Origin: Prorocentrum cordatum
Taxonomy: Eukaryota > Sar > Dinophyceae > Prorocentrales > Prorocentraceae
Direction of reading: 5' to 3'
NCBI GenBank assembly: GCA_963575745.1
Contig: CAUYUJ010020531.1
Span: forward strand, 110,001 to 155,119
Length of the DNA stretch: 45,119 nt
Part shown: positions 29,571 through 39,580 of the stretch, piece after piece
Numbering within the stretch: the stretch's first letter is position 1
Layout of the letters: each line of letters opens with the position of its first letter
Made by a program: the position numbers and the translations under genes
Notes under the pieces: model-generated
Database searches by the model: none
What the model was told of the DNA's origin: nothing
What the model saw: the letters and a program-made list of their open reading frames with translations, nothing else

Positions 29571-29819
29571 TCAAACATGACCGATTTGGCGTGTCAGCGT
29601 GGGCCCGATTGGGCCCAATGTTTTGTGTCGCCCTGGACCAATCCGAACACAGCAAACATTGGGCTGATGGTTAAACTCGATCGTGTTCTCTATTGCAGCA
29701 ATGGCCTGAGTAAAATCCATGGGGATGTGCACTCGCTCCGAGCCGCCGTGCGCCCACGCGACGTGGTCCCGCAGCTCCGGGGCAGTGTCGTACGCGCGGG
29801 ACTCCACTGCCAATCCCAG
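29571..29819 (-). CDS. Candidate upstream exon, possibly of the methyltransferase gene
   Basis: On the minus strand a pyrimidine-rich tract ends in CCCCCAG at 29820. From there 82 codons read as ordinary protein (LGLAVESRAYDTAPELRD; HVAWAHGGSERVHIPMDF; ENTIEFNHQPNVCCVRIG). VES followed by a hydrophilic helix and a downstream Asp would suit the motif II-III region of C5 methyltransferases, but this is weak. The true 3' end of the exon is undetermined; several GT dinucleotides fit phase 0. Confidence 0.5.
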   Translation of the reverse strand: MGLAVESRAYDTAPELRDHVAWAHGGSERVHIPMDFTQAIAAIENTIEFNHQPNVCCVRIGPGRHKTLGPIGPTLTRQIGHV

Positions 29820-29823
29820 CTGG

Positions 29824-30140
29824 GGGAAGGAGGAGGAGGAGGAGGAGGAGGAGGAGGAGGAGGATGATACGTACGACGACGGTGACAGCAACCATGTCAT
29901 GACGAGGTGCGGTGAATTATAGAAATAAGATCATGCGGGAGGGGGGTGGAGGAGTATGAGTAGGAACGAGGTTGATGGGGATGGAGTAGGGTTGTGATAG
30001 ATGAGGGAGGCGGACGTGGGAGGACGGATGAGGGAGGACGAAGGAGGGACGATGGAGGAGGGAGGACGGAGGAGGGAGGACGGAGCTGGAGTGAGGAGGT
30101 GAAGGGTGAGGAGGAGGAGGAGGAGGGCGGGCATGGGAGG
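29824..30140. repeat. GGA/GGAGGACG low-complexity region
   Basis: 29826-29866 is a nearly pure GGA tract. 29938-30135 is a degenerate repeat of GGAGGACGGAGGAGGGA type. Confidence 0.8.
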
Positions 30141-30149
30141 AGTAGGGGA

Positions 30150-30320
30150 AGGATGGCGGGCCGCTGAGAGTGCAATCGTCGGCGTGTCCAGGCCGCAGCA
30201 CGGAGACAACATTGTTATACTCGTTAAAGTTGGCGGCAACATTGTTCTGCAGAAATCCTTCTGGGAAATTATGTGATAGGGGCGCATCGTTTCTAAACTG
30301 CTTCTGGTCATTCCTGGTCC
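30150..30320 (-). CDS. Candidate exon, unknown product
   Basis: The minus frame reads NDQKQFRNDAPLSHNFPEG and VAANFNEYNNVVSVLRPG, an amino acid mix unlike the surrounding low-complexity DNA. It is flanked by CAG acceptor-like sequence at about 30317. Boundaries are uncertain and no family is recognised. Confidence 0.35.
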
Positions 30321-30805
30321 TCGCCCCTCCTCTGTCCTTCCATCCGTTTGTTCCTCTATCTATTCCCATGCCCCTCCTCCCATCGTTCCCTCATCCGTCA
30401 GTCATCATCCCTCCTTCGTTCCCTCCGCAACCTGCCATCTCTCCACCCCCCACCCCACCATCCGCACCGTCTTGGGATCACTGCGAGCGGTGCAGAAATC
30501 GGGCCCCAGAAGCGGCTGGAGCAGGTGTGTCCGGGGAGGAGGCGTTACTGGGACGAGATGGGACACGAGGGGGTCGTCGGCCTATAGGTAATTTGTTTTG
30601 CCGCGTGTCCTGCCAATCATCACGAACATCAGCAGCAACTCGGTGAGCCACGCGTCGCGTGACAGCAGGGGCACGGGTGCGTTTTGTCATTGCAGCAACG
30701 CCTTGAACCGAGAGAAACACTCGTCGATCCAGGATGAGCAGGATGGAGACATGAGGGACGACAGAAGCAGCGACGCCCAGCAGGATGTGCCTTAGCGTCG
30801 CTCAC
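30321..30805. other. Probable intronic or intergenic stretch
   Basis: Pyrimidine-rich on the plus strand (30330-30470). One minus frame near 30600-30715 reads VAAMTKRTRAPAVTRRVAH and could be another exon, but I could not fit it in phase with its neighbours. Confidence 0.3.
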
Positions 30806-30952
30806 ATTCTCTGGATTCGCGGCGCCGCAATACAACCCCGTCGCCACGGCAGGACACGGCTTGAGAAACACAATCGCCAACAACGCTCGGCCCGAAAAGG
30901 AGCCTTCATGTTTCTTCGCCACGGCCAGATTCAACTTGAGACATTCGAGAGT
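30806..30952 (-). CDS. Candidate internal exon, 49 codons
   Basis: The minus strand has a TTCCTAG acceptor ending at 30953 and a GTGAGC donor starting at 30805. Between them lie exactly 49 codons, phase 0 at both ends, with TLECLKLNLAVAKKHEGSF and LLAIVFLKPCPAVATG. GLYCGAANPEN faintly recalls a glycine-rich SAM loop, but I do not claim motif I. Confidence 0.42.
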
Positions 30953-31163
30953 CTAGGAACGAGTCGTAAAGCTATCTTGGAACGGTTTCCCCTCTCGTCC
31001 TCACCCCCTTCTGTTCGGTGGGACAACCATCTTTCGCATCTGCAAGAACACGTTCGTCATATCTCGACACGTCGCCCTCACGTATTGTCTCGTCTCCGTC
31101 GTCCACGTGTGCCTCCTCCTGCTCCTCATCGTTCGTACGCGCTCATAGTTCGTGGTTTCTTAC

Positions 31164-31327
31164 CCCGTATATTTAGTTGCGCACCCTCATCATGTGTCTC
31201 GTCTTTCGCCCGCCCCAATATCGCTTCCCATCGTTCCGTCGTTATCCTCCATTTCCCGCGTGCATCTCTGCGCTGGCGCGGTCCGTGACCATCGATGTCA
31301 ACCCTGAGGCTCTCCCGAGGCACCCTT
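31164..31327 (-). CDS. Candidate internal exon, basic
   Basis: The minus frame reads VPRESLRVDIDGHGPRQRRD and GKWRITTERWEAILGRAKDE, ending in a strong GTAAGA donor at 31163. An ATTAG acceptor lies about 5-10 bp upstream of its first codons. There is no ATG, so it is internal or its start codon is further 5'. It lies only about 75 bp downstream of the stop of the next gene. Confidence 0.42.
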
Positions 31328-31401
31328 GCTAATCTGTTTGGGGACTATGTGCTGATATGTCTTGTTTTTTAATAGTGCAACTGCGCAGCAAACAATGTGT
31401 T

Positions 31402-33604
31402 TCACAAAGCAGCAAACGCGTGCCCCTTGCTCACGATAGGCAGCAATCGCATTCTATCAAATATAGATCGTTCCCACGTTGCCTTGTGGCTAGCTGCCGC
31501 CACCCCCGCCAAAACCAGATTCAACGATTCATCGAGGAATGTCGAATACCACCTTGGGTTCCCGCAGAACGGGATGCGGAGGGTCATGTGCACCCATAAG
31601 TGACATTTCGGTATCTCGTGCACATCTGCATCTTGCATGAGCGTGAGATGCCGCAAACATAGGTCCAGCAATCGCTGGCAATCCCGCGGGGCTATCTGTT
31701 GAGGGGACGCTCGCAACAACGTCATGCAGTCGAGAAGTGCAACGCCTGCTGCCAACAAAGTAGGACCAGAAACCATTCTGTACCCCTCCGTTTCAAGGAG
31801 CTTAACTGCCCACTTCAGCAGAACGCCTGTTTCCGCAGCCTTTGTTTTCATTGATCCAGAGTCGACGGTCCCAATCATCCCAACAGTGAGGGTTGCTATT
31901 TGCATGTTTAATGGCACAGGCGGGTCGCTTTCTGCACACCACGTCTTGTAATGGTTGAATAGGCGTTTTACCCCCTCGTCTTTGGTTGCCTCGGGACCGC
32001 ACGTCAATTCCCAAATGTTGTTGTCGATTGCTGCCCACACTACCGCGTGCACAAACCGCGAACACACGCCCAAATGAAGCGTGTGTAACGTGTCGATGTG
32101 CAGAGTCGATTCCGGACTCGTCCCGAGGGTTGGTGAGAACAATGGGCATCTATGATGGGTTCGATCGGCAATCCTTCCTCTAGCATCGCTGTGGCCCCTC
32201 CAAAAACAGCACTGGAATGGTACATCATACTTTTCGAAAGCTGCGGTGTTTGGAACCCTCGATGACGGCTCCAAGCGGCCCCCCTTTAGAAGCCCAAGGG
32301 TTGGCACATCACGCACGATATAGCGACCCAGCATCTTACGATTTTTATCAAATTGCAACCCCCCAACGTCGAGCACGAGATCCCGAGTAGCTTCACTGTC
32401 AATATAAACCCACTTCTCGCAACGGACACAAGCTTCCTCATATGACAATGCAGGTTCGCCCCATGCGGGCTCATGCAAGCACACGCTAGCATAGTCGTAC
32501 AATTGCGTTTTGTTTGCTGCGCACCATATACAAGGATGGTTGTATGATGACCATGTCGGCATCCCTAGTGTTGTTGTAAATTCACACCAATCCCCCTTGA
32601 TTTGACATAACAGAAAACGAGACACCATCAATGGCACATCATCGAACAATTGCCTGCTTTTTGAAGCGTCACCCCAAGGTTCATTGTCCCACCTACGCTC
32701 AGGCCGTCTGCCGCTAACAGCAGCAGTCAATGACCATTTGATGTACTCGAGAATCGGTTGTATTGTACACCATCCCCTACACCCACATTTGCATTCTTGT
32801 GCTTTTGAAACAACGGCGACCAGATGTCTCTTTTCTGTTTGTAGGTTATAAACTGTAATGCCCAGTAGCGTATCGCGACGCCCTGGCCCATCAGAACGCG
32901 TATATTTCACACCGTCCATGTACAATGCGATTGGAAATGATCGACGGTCATCCCCATCCAAAACACGAAATGGGTGATCCCGAAATGTCCCAGACCATTC
33001 GTCAGGCGACGGTGGTGCGACCCACGCCTCCACCGAGTCCAACCTCTCCACTTCAGCGTTCAAAACTTCATGAGGCGGGGAGACGACAACGCGCTTAGCA
33101 TCTCTCCTTCCGCGGCGAAAAACTGGAACGCTGACGAAATGATACTCTGGAGCAGCTTCTGATTCGGGAAGAACAGAGCGAAGGTGTTGAGAAAACTTGC
33201 CTGCATGATCCGTCGGCGGATGGGCATACTGCGCAAGATTATCACTCTCTACACCAGCCTGCACAGCATAAAAACACGTTAGGCAGAATGCCTTCGCATC
33301 GAGGGCGCCAGACGCGTATTGAACTAGCAAATGCTCCTCTAAAGCATCCGCTCCCTTGCGTCTGGCGCTCGAAGAAGGACCGTGTTCGCCAGCGCATTCC
33401 CTGAGCTCCCAGCCATAGCGGCGACGAGCAAACTCTTTCACAAATCTGCCAACGCGCTTCCGTTTTCTGGGGGGCATGGCTCGAGAAAGAAAAGCTTGTC
33501 ACGGTGATCAGGGGGGTCTGAGTGAGAGCGAGTCTGAGCTGCGCTGAGTATGGATTGAATGTGCATGGAGGATACTTACGGTGGACGCACCTAACCCCCA
33601 ACAT
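31402..33604 (-). CDS. DDE-transposase-like protein, dinoflagellate-expanded family
   Basis: The large exon (33479-31402) encodes 691 residues from ATG 33477 and ends in TGA. If the short first exon (33604-33580, MLGVRCVH) is used, the protein is 700 residues; the splice keeps frame. Landmarks are a basic N-terminus (MPPRKRKRVGRF), ALYMDGVKYTRSD, CKCGCRGWCTIQPIL, QIKGDWCEFTTTLGMPTW, two Cys pairs, HIDTLHTLHLGVCSRFVHA, and a C-terminal MQDADVHEIPKCHLWVH and WYSTFLDESLN. I recognise this set from a family abundant in dinoflagellates. The spaced Asp and His residues resemble transposases of the CACTA or Plavaka type, so domesticated or degenerate transposase is my best inference, unproven. No terminal inverted repeats were found. 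The gene is intact. Confidence 0.82.
33480..33579 (-). other. 100-bp intron near the start of the transposase-like gene
   Basis: On the minus strand it begins GTAAGTATCC and ends TTTTCTTTCTCGAG. Exon 1 ends after one base of a codon, exon 2 supplies CC then ATG, so the frame continues as Pro-Met. Canonical GT-AG. Confidence 0.78.
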
Positions 33605-34064
33605 GGTTCATGATAGAAAAGCGGCATGAGAAAAGGACGGACAGGGAAACAGGGGATGTACACCTGGAGAGAGTGACAAGGAGGTGGAGGATGACGAAGA
33701 TGGTAAAGGGGAGGGGGAGTGAGAAGACCATGGGCTATGGAGTGAGAATGGTGGAGGACAACGGAAGGACAGGGATACTGTGAAGAGAGCGTAGCTGCGG
33801 CGCTGCGTTGTTCGATTGCCAGGGCCGAGAACGAAATGTGGAAAATCATTTCGCAATAGATTTGGCAATTGCAACCGTGATGTTTTGCATGTCGCGCATG
33901 CGAATGCTTGCATGTCTATGGCATCAGCACTCTTCCGACGCAGAATTGCAGGTTGTGAGGATGTATCGAGCGATCGCCGAACCTTCCCACAGCGTTCCCA
34001 CAATGCCTCCGCTGTGTTTTTTCTCGTGTGGTTCATAAATTGCAGTCTTACGATCGACCCGAAA
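33605..34064. other. Intergenic, possible small exon on minus strand
   Basis: A minus frame from ATG 34036 reads MNHTRKNTAEALWERCGKV and PNLLRNDFPHFVLGPG before turning Ser/Pro-rich at about 33800. Nothing recognisable; confidence is low. Confidence 0.28.
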
Positions 34065-34240
34065 TGTTCCCGAAATGTTCCCGAAATGTTCCCGAAATGT
34101 TCCCGGAATGTTCCCGGAATGTTCCCGGAATGTTCCCGGAATGTTCCCGGCCATTTTTGTGAGGATGTATCAGGCGAAACGCCAATGTTCCCGGAATGTT
34201 CCCGGAATGTTCCCGGAATGTTCCCGGAATGTTCCCGGGG
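34065..34240. repeat. 11-bp array, copy 2 (TGTTCCCGAAA / TGTTCCCGGAA)
   Basis: Eight units start at 34065, 34076 and so on to 34142, then a 33-bp spacer, then five more from 34186 to 34230. The first three units end GAAA, the later ones GGAA, so variants are grouped rather than mixed. Same orientation as the array at 25.6 kb. Confidence 0.95.
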
Positions 34241-34923
34241 GTCGTTTGTAGCGCGTGCCTAAGTGAAAACATCGTGGCCGCGCGTTTTGAATGCAGGTTG
34301 AAGCCTCCAGAGGCTTCAGATTGGCGACAAACATCTGCCGAAGGATACACTTGGAGGAATTTGATTGCGATCCGCCATCAAGTTGCAAGCGTTTGGCTCT
34401 GACGGCTGCGCCAAACCGTCGCCCCAGGTAGAAATCATGGGCACGAGAGCACTGGGAAGGCCAAATTGCTAGCAGACAACGGGCGGAGCAAACGCGGAGC
34501 ACTTAAAACCCCACAAGTGGTCGCGCAGACTCCGAGGGATCTCGCGGAGCTCATGCTGCGGTTCCAGAATCACTCGACATCCCCCTTTCTCCTACATCTT
34601 ATCCCTGTCCCCACTTCTGGTTGCCCTCTCCCTCTAGTCCGCCCTTACATATCTCTCCTCGCTCTCGCCTACACCTGGTACCCCTTCCTCGTCCACTCAT
34701 GCCTCCTCGTCCTCCATCCTTGTCCTCCTCGTCCTCTCATCGTCCTCGTCCTCCTCGTCCTCCCATCGTCCTCGCCCTCTCATCGTCCTCTCATCGTCCT
34801 CATCCTCTCATCGTCCTCGTCCTCCTCATCCTTCGGTGTCCTCCTCGTCCTCTCATCCTCCCTTCAAACTCCACAGCCGCTCGAGATCTGACCTTTAAAT
34901 AGGTCACCCACGGACGCGGACAC
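34241..34923. other. Intergenic with TCGTCC-type repeat
   Basis: 34690-34862 is a degenerate repeat of TCGTCC, CTCCTCGTCC and CTCATCG units. No gene seen in the rest. Confidence 0.5.
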
Positions 34924-36693
34924 TTAATCCGCAAGCTCGCCGTCGTCGGCGGCCGTCAGCTTGATGCGCTTGGCATGGCTCTGGAGGATGTCCAGCCTCT
35001 CGCTGACCGCGTTGAGCTTGGACATCTCCACGTGGTAGTCCGACTCGTCGTCGAAGGCCATCTCCTCGCCCATGGTGACTGCGGCTTTGATGTCGGGGTG
35101 GTTGTTCACGGCCACGTCCACCTGCTCGATGGCCCGCTTGAGCCTCCCCTGGAACATGTCCGACCGAGCCCAGTCCAGGTTCACCTCCGTGTCGATTTTA
35201 CGCATGAGGTTGGCAGCAACCGTCATCGTGGAGCCGTACTTGTTGGCGATGTCCTTCGCGGTCTTCTCGAGGTGCTTGCGGCCCTTGTTCGTGGCCTGCG
35301 GGGCAGCCAGGCTCTTGCCCCGTGCCTTTGCTTTTGCCTTCGCCTTGCCCTTGCCTTTACCCTTGCCATTCGCCTGGCCCGTCGTCTGCTGCGCAAGCCT
35401 AGGTTCTGCCACCGCCTTCGGGGGAGTCACATCGACGGATTTAGGATGGTCAGCAGGTTGTGGCGTGACACCCACATCGATCACGCTGCTGGCACCAGCA
35501 CTGACTGCACCACTGCTGCATGCGCCAACGCTGCTCGCACTTGCACTGAGCGCACCAGTGCCACTCGCAGCAGCTCGGGTGTGCTGGGACCTTATCGGGT
35601 CGTTGTGCCCCCGCTGCTGGTAGCCCCACGTATCGCGCGTACCCTCGCGCTCCTCGCTGGTCTTCTTCTTGAACTCCACCCTCTTCGAGTCCGGGGCGAT
35701 GCGCACGAACTTGTGGCCCTTCGCGATGCAGTCGGCCATGATGTTCCTCACGCCGCGAATGACACCAGGACTTGGGAAAGCGCCTCCTCCCTGCTCCTGA
35801 ACGAGCATGTCGAAGTTGTACCACTTGTAGAGGTTCTCGTCGCGCTTGATGGTCTGTTTCAGCCGCGTGCGCTCCTCCTGGAGGGGCGGGTGCAAACATG
35901 ATGGCTCAACCGCGGGGTCGGCATCAGAAGGATAGGCAAGCCGTCGGGGAGGGTTGACATGGCATGCGTGCTATGCATCGTGCCATAACCCTCCCCAACT
36001 GCGCGATTTTACTGATTCGGTTTCTCCGTGGGCGTCAATCCTCGAACCCAGTTCCCCCCATTGACCGAATTGATTTCAGCACACGTGAGATGATTATTAC
36101 CACCTCTCCCCGTCTCCGAACAGTGCTCCCACCGTGTCCGGGCCCAGTCGGCCCTGTCCTTCGCCTTCTCCTCGCGGGATTTCTTGTCGTGCTCTGCTTT
36201 CAGCCCTGCCTGATTGTTCAGCCACAAGTAGAAGCGCTTGTACATAGGCGTGCCCGCGACTACCTTGAAGCCCTCAGACGCGACAGCCTCCAAGACAGGG
36301 TCCGCTTCCTTGTCGTACTTCTCTTCCATCTCCAGCGAGTTCAACTCCTCGGGGTCGGTGACATCATGGCCGTCAGCGTCGCACTTTTGCGAGCGTCGGA
36401 TCAGATCAGTTACCAGGGTCGTCATCTCGGCCTCGACGTCAATCTGGTCACACAAGTTACTGACGTAGATGGGCTGATCAGTCGTGCCCCCGCGGGTATC
36501 TGCCGCCACCTGAGAGCAACAGGATCAGGAGAAGACCAAGAGCAGGATGAGAAGGAGAAAGAACCTGCGGCTGCGCTGGAGGCTGCGAGGGCGCGTGCAC
36601 GGGCGCGGCGCTGGCCCGCGATTCCGCCAGGATCTGCTGGATCCGCTGCTGGGCGTCCAAGGTGCCCGCCCTGTCGCACTGGCGACCCTCGGC
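34924..36693 (-). CDS. Multi-exon GC3-rich gene, basic Ala/Ser/Lys-rich protein
   Basis: Three exons are visible. Exon A, 36693-36565 (43 codons, phase 0 at both ends), is DAQQRIQQILAESRAS-rich. Exon B runs from 36509 to about 36105 with DEEL-type acidic helices and FYLWLNNQAGLKAEHDKKSR. Exon C runs from about 35882 to 34924 and ends in TAA, with LKQTIKRDENLYKWYNFDML, an Ala/Ser-rich linker, a GKGKGKGKAKAKAKARGKS tract that looks like a nuclear localisation or RNA-binding patch, and a C-terminal helical part. No ATG precedes exon A, so the 5' end is missing. The last junction is not solved: no GT donor in exon B is in phase with the strong CTCCAG acceptor at 35883-35888, though a GC donor after EEK would fit. 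Third positions are almost all G or C. Function unknown. Confidence 0.8.
35946..35996. repeat. Inverted repeat inside the unsolved intron
   Basis: GGGGAGGGTT (35946-35955) and TGGCA (35960-35964) are matched by TGCCA (35981-35985) and AACCCTCCCC (35987-35996). This gives a 15-bp interrupted stem with a 16-nt loop. Confidence 0.85.
36510..36564 (-). other. 55-bp intron
   Basis: On the minus strand it begins GTTCTTTCTCC, is pyrimidine-rich throughout, and ends GTTGCTCTCAG. Both flanking exons are phase 0. At 55 bp it is very short. Confidence 0.8.
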
Positions 36694-37479
36694 CTGCCAG
36701 CGGCGGGATCGCGAAGGAAAGCAGAGTGACGGGGGAGAATGAGCCGTCTCGATCGAGATTGCATTTCGAGCTTATCGGTTCGAGGTGGCACGACCGACGA
36801 GCTCCACGGCCCGCGCAAGGTCAGAATTGCGATACAGGAATTGCGATACACCTTCGATACACGGGCGATCGCTCCCTTCGACCTCGTGTTCCGACTGACA
36901 ATGTAAAAAAACCTCCTCCTCCTCCTCCTCCTCCTCCTCACCACCACCTCTTTCCTTCCCACGTACACTCCTCCCGCTTCCACCCGATCTCCTCGTGGGG
37001 CAGTGGAGCTGGTGGGAGCACGAACGGACATTTGGGGTTGTTGAGGCTTGTTAGGACAGAAGAATGATGAGTTATACATTGGGAGTGCGAGTGCAGTAGA
37101 AGTCGGATGCTAAGGAGGCAGGAGGAGGCGGAGAATGCGGAGCGAGTAAATCGGAGGATTGAACAACGGCCGATGTGGTGAGGAGGGAGGGAGGCGGTGA
37201 CAACGACGAATGGTGAATGCGAGAGTTGACGAAGACGAAGGAGTTAATGAGATGGTGACGGCGAGAAGTGAAGGATGTTCGGGGGAGAAGCGTAGGAATA
37301 CACTCGAGAAGTGATAGGGAATGGAGGGAGCGCGAGGACACCCTAGAGCATGAGGAATGGCGGATTGGCAAGGTTGTGGAGGTGGAGGCGACTTTTGGAT
37401 GCCAGCATCGAATGTGCGCAAATGCGCAAGCTATCGATCACCAAACGAGTTCGCATGAGTGATCTGCTCGAATGGCTCG
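36694..37479. other. Upstream part of the GC3-rich gene or intergenic, no exon resolved
   Basis: Contains a CTC microsatellite at 36910-36940 and a direct pair of ATTGCGATACA near 36830-36860. Earlier exons of the neighbouring gene should lie here but I could not identify them. Confidence 0.4.
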
Positions 37480-37925
37480 TTGCCCTCCTCCTCCTCCTCC
37501 TCCTCCTCCTTATCCCCCTCCTCCTCATCCTCCTCTACCTCCCCCTCCTCCTCTTCCTCCTCGTCCTCCTCCTCCTCCGCCTCCGCCTCCTCCCCATCCT
37601 CCTCATCCTCCCCCTCTTCCTTCTGCTCCTCATCGTCCTTCTCCTTCTTGTCCCTCTCCTCATCATCCCTCCTCCCCCTCATCTGCCTCCTCCTCCTCAC
37701 CATCCTCTTCCTCCTTGTCCTCGTCCTCGTCCTCCTCATTCTATTCATCTTATTCCTCCTCCTCCTCCTCCTTCTCCTCCTCCTCCTCCTCCTCCTCCTC
37801 CTCCTCATCTATCCTCCTCCTCACCGCCCGCGTCCTCATCATCCTCCCCCATCCGCATCCTACTCCTCATCCCCTCCTCCGCATCCTCTTCCTCATCTCC
37901 TCTTCTTCCTCACCCATCCCCTCTT
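37480..37925. repeat. TCC-dominated microsatellite block
   Basis: About 440 bp of CTC/TCC units with CAT and TTC variants, ending 19 bp before the stop codon of the next minus-strand gene. Confidence 0.92.
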
Positions 37926-37943
37926 CTGGCGCTAGAGTGCTAC

Positions 37944-39580
37944 TCAGTCGTCGAAGAGCGGCGGCGCCTCGATGGAGCTGAACGTGCGCTCTGGCACCAC
38001 CTCGGGAGGCGTATCCGTGCCTCGGCGTACCGTCGGCGGCGTCTTCGGTGGAACTGAGCTGGGCTCCTCGATGACGTCATTCAACGACTGGAACGCCTTG
38101 TCTGGCGCGGCATCCGGGACGTCCTTGCCTTTGCCCTGTTTCGAGACCTTGTCCGTCTGCTGTGGTACTGCGGCAGCGGGCTTCCTCGTCACGCCAACAG
38201 ACTTCTTGAACGCCTCCTTCTTCTGGGTCACTTCCTCGTGGGCCAGCTTGCCCTCGCAGAACCGCTTCGCCAGGTCATTCGCCCATGAGGCAGCGCGCGG
38301 CTCGAGCGTCGCCCAGTCATCATCAGGCTCACCCGCGTTCCGCCACCACCTGACGTCGCCCTGCACGAGCTGCCACTTCGTCTCCCCAGAGACCACGGCG
38401 ATGATCAACCTCTGCTTCGGCTTGCCCGTCGGGGTGTGCCACTTGAACGTCGTCCAGACATTGTTATCGTTCTGGTCCTTCCCCTTGAAGAGTTGCGCGA
38501 TGCCATCATGACTCCCACCCCTTCCCTCGCTCTTGCCCTTGGTCGGCTTGCTGCTGACGTCGTGAATCGCGTCCCACCTCTTGACCGTCATCTGCGGAAC
38601 CTCCCACTCCGTGCCGTCCCTGAACACCGCCACGACTGCGTCCGTGGGCTTCGCATCCGCGGGCCTCACCGTCTTCTTAGCGAGCTCTGGCGGCGAGCTT
38701 GCAGGCGCATCCGTGCGCTTCCTAGCGCCCAACAGCGACTCGGCGTCCCAGCTGTACGTGTACTCGACTGCTGCTGATGGCCGCTTCATCGTGGCAGCAG
38801 CTGGCCTCTTAAAGTCAGTCGTGGGCTTCGCCTTCTTCATTGGTGGTGGCGCTGCTGACGAGTCATCAGACTCTTCGGCATCATCTGCACCAACGGATTC
38901 GTCTCCTTCGTCGGCGTCTCCTTCTCCGTCTCCTTCGGCATCGTCGGCTTCTTCGTCTCCACCGTCTGCGTCTTCCCCATCGTCATCTGCAGTATCGTCG
39001 TCATCAGCAAACGCTTTGCGGAACCAGAGCGGTGGCGCCTCACGAGACCGATACTGCGACACGTGCCTGCACATGGTCCTCAACCGTTTGCTGCAGGAGA
39101 CGCTCCACTCCTTGAGGTCGGCACCGTGCACGCCGATGCTGTTCCTCTCTGCAACGCTGCGCAAGGACGGCTCCACGTCTGTCTTGTTGAAGTGCAGATG
39201 TCCGAATTCCTGGTTGACCGATCCCGACGCGCTCAACCATGTCCCCCCCATTGGCACGGTCGTCCGCCTGCTTCTCGCTGTTGCATGCCCGTCGTGGACG
39301 GGGTGCGCGAGCAAGACGCGGGCTAGCATTGCGAGTTGCCGCTTGCATAGATAGCGACTAGACGCCAATGGGGAGGGGGTGAGCCGAGTCGGGATCAACC
39401 AGCGCTGTCCCGCAAGAGGTCGTTGAGAAGCGGCCTCATATTCAGGATCTGCGTCTTGTCGATCGGCGAGCGCTTGACATCCTCGCCGTAGACTATCCAG
39501 GTAGGCCTCTTCACGTACTTGAGCAGCTGATCTGTGAGACGCTTCCTCAGCTGCTCGGGATCATCGCCACCGTCGCCCAT
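37944..39580 (-). CDS. GC3-rich gene, acidic middle and KRPAAA-type repeats
   Basis: A first exon starts at ATG 39580 (MGDGGDDPEQLRKRLTDQLL) and reads KYVKRPTWIVYGEDVKRS and TQILNMRPLLNDLLRDSAG to about 39400. The main frame ends at TGA 37944 and carries EFGHLHFNKTDVEPSLRSV, CSKRLRTMCRHVSQYRSRE, an Asp/Glu-rich stretch of about 55 residues, the motif KRPAAATMKRPSAA common in dinoflagellate nuclear proteins, then VAVFRDGTEWEVPQMTVKRW and a Trp-rich region (WTTFKWHTPTGKPKQRL; GDVRWWRNAGEPDDDW). The intron between about 39400 and 39200 is required but I could not fix its ends. GC3 is very high. An acidic tract and basic repeats suggest a nuclear protein; function unknown. Confidence 0.78.

Noticed and set aside
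34065-34240. CRISPR-like array or heat-shock / STAT-like element in the TTCCCGGAA repeats
   Set aside because: There are no unique spacers of constant length and the genome is eukaryotic. The TTC-GAA spacing occurs only in the 34-kb and 41-kb variants and is lost in the 25-kb CAA variant, so regulatory identity is not supported.
34975-35901. 308-codon plus frame opposite the GC3-rich gene
   Set aside because: GC-rich third positions keep the antisense frame open; the minus frame has the protein-like composition and splice signals.
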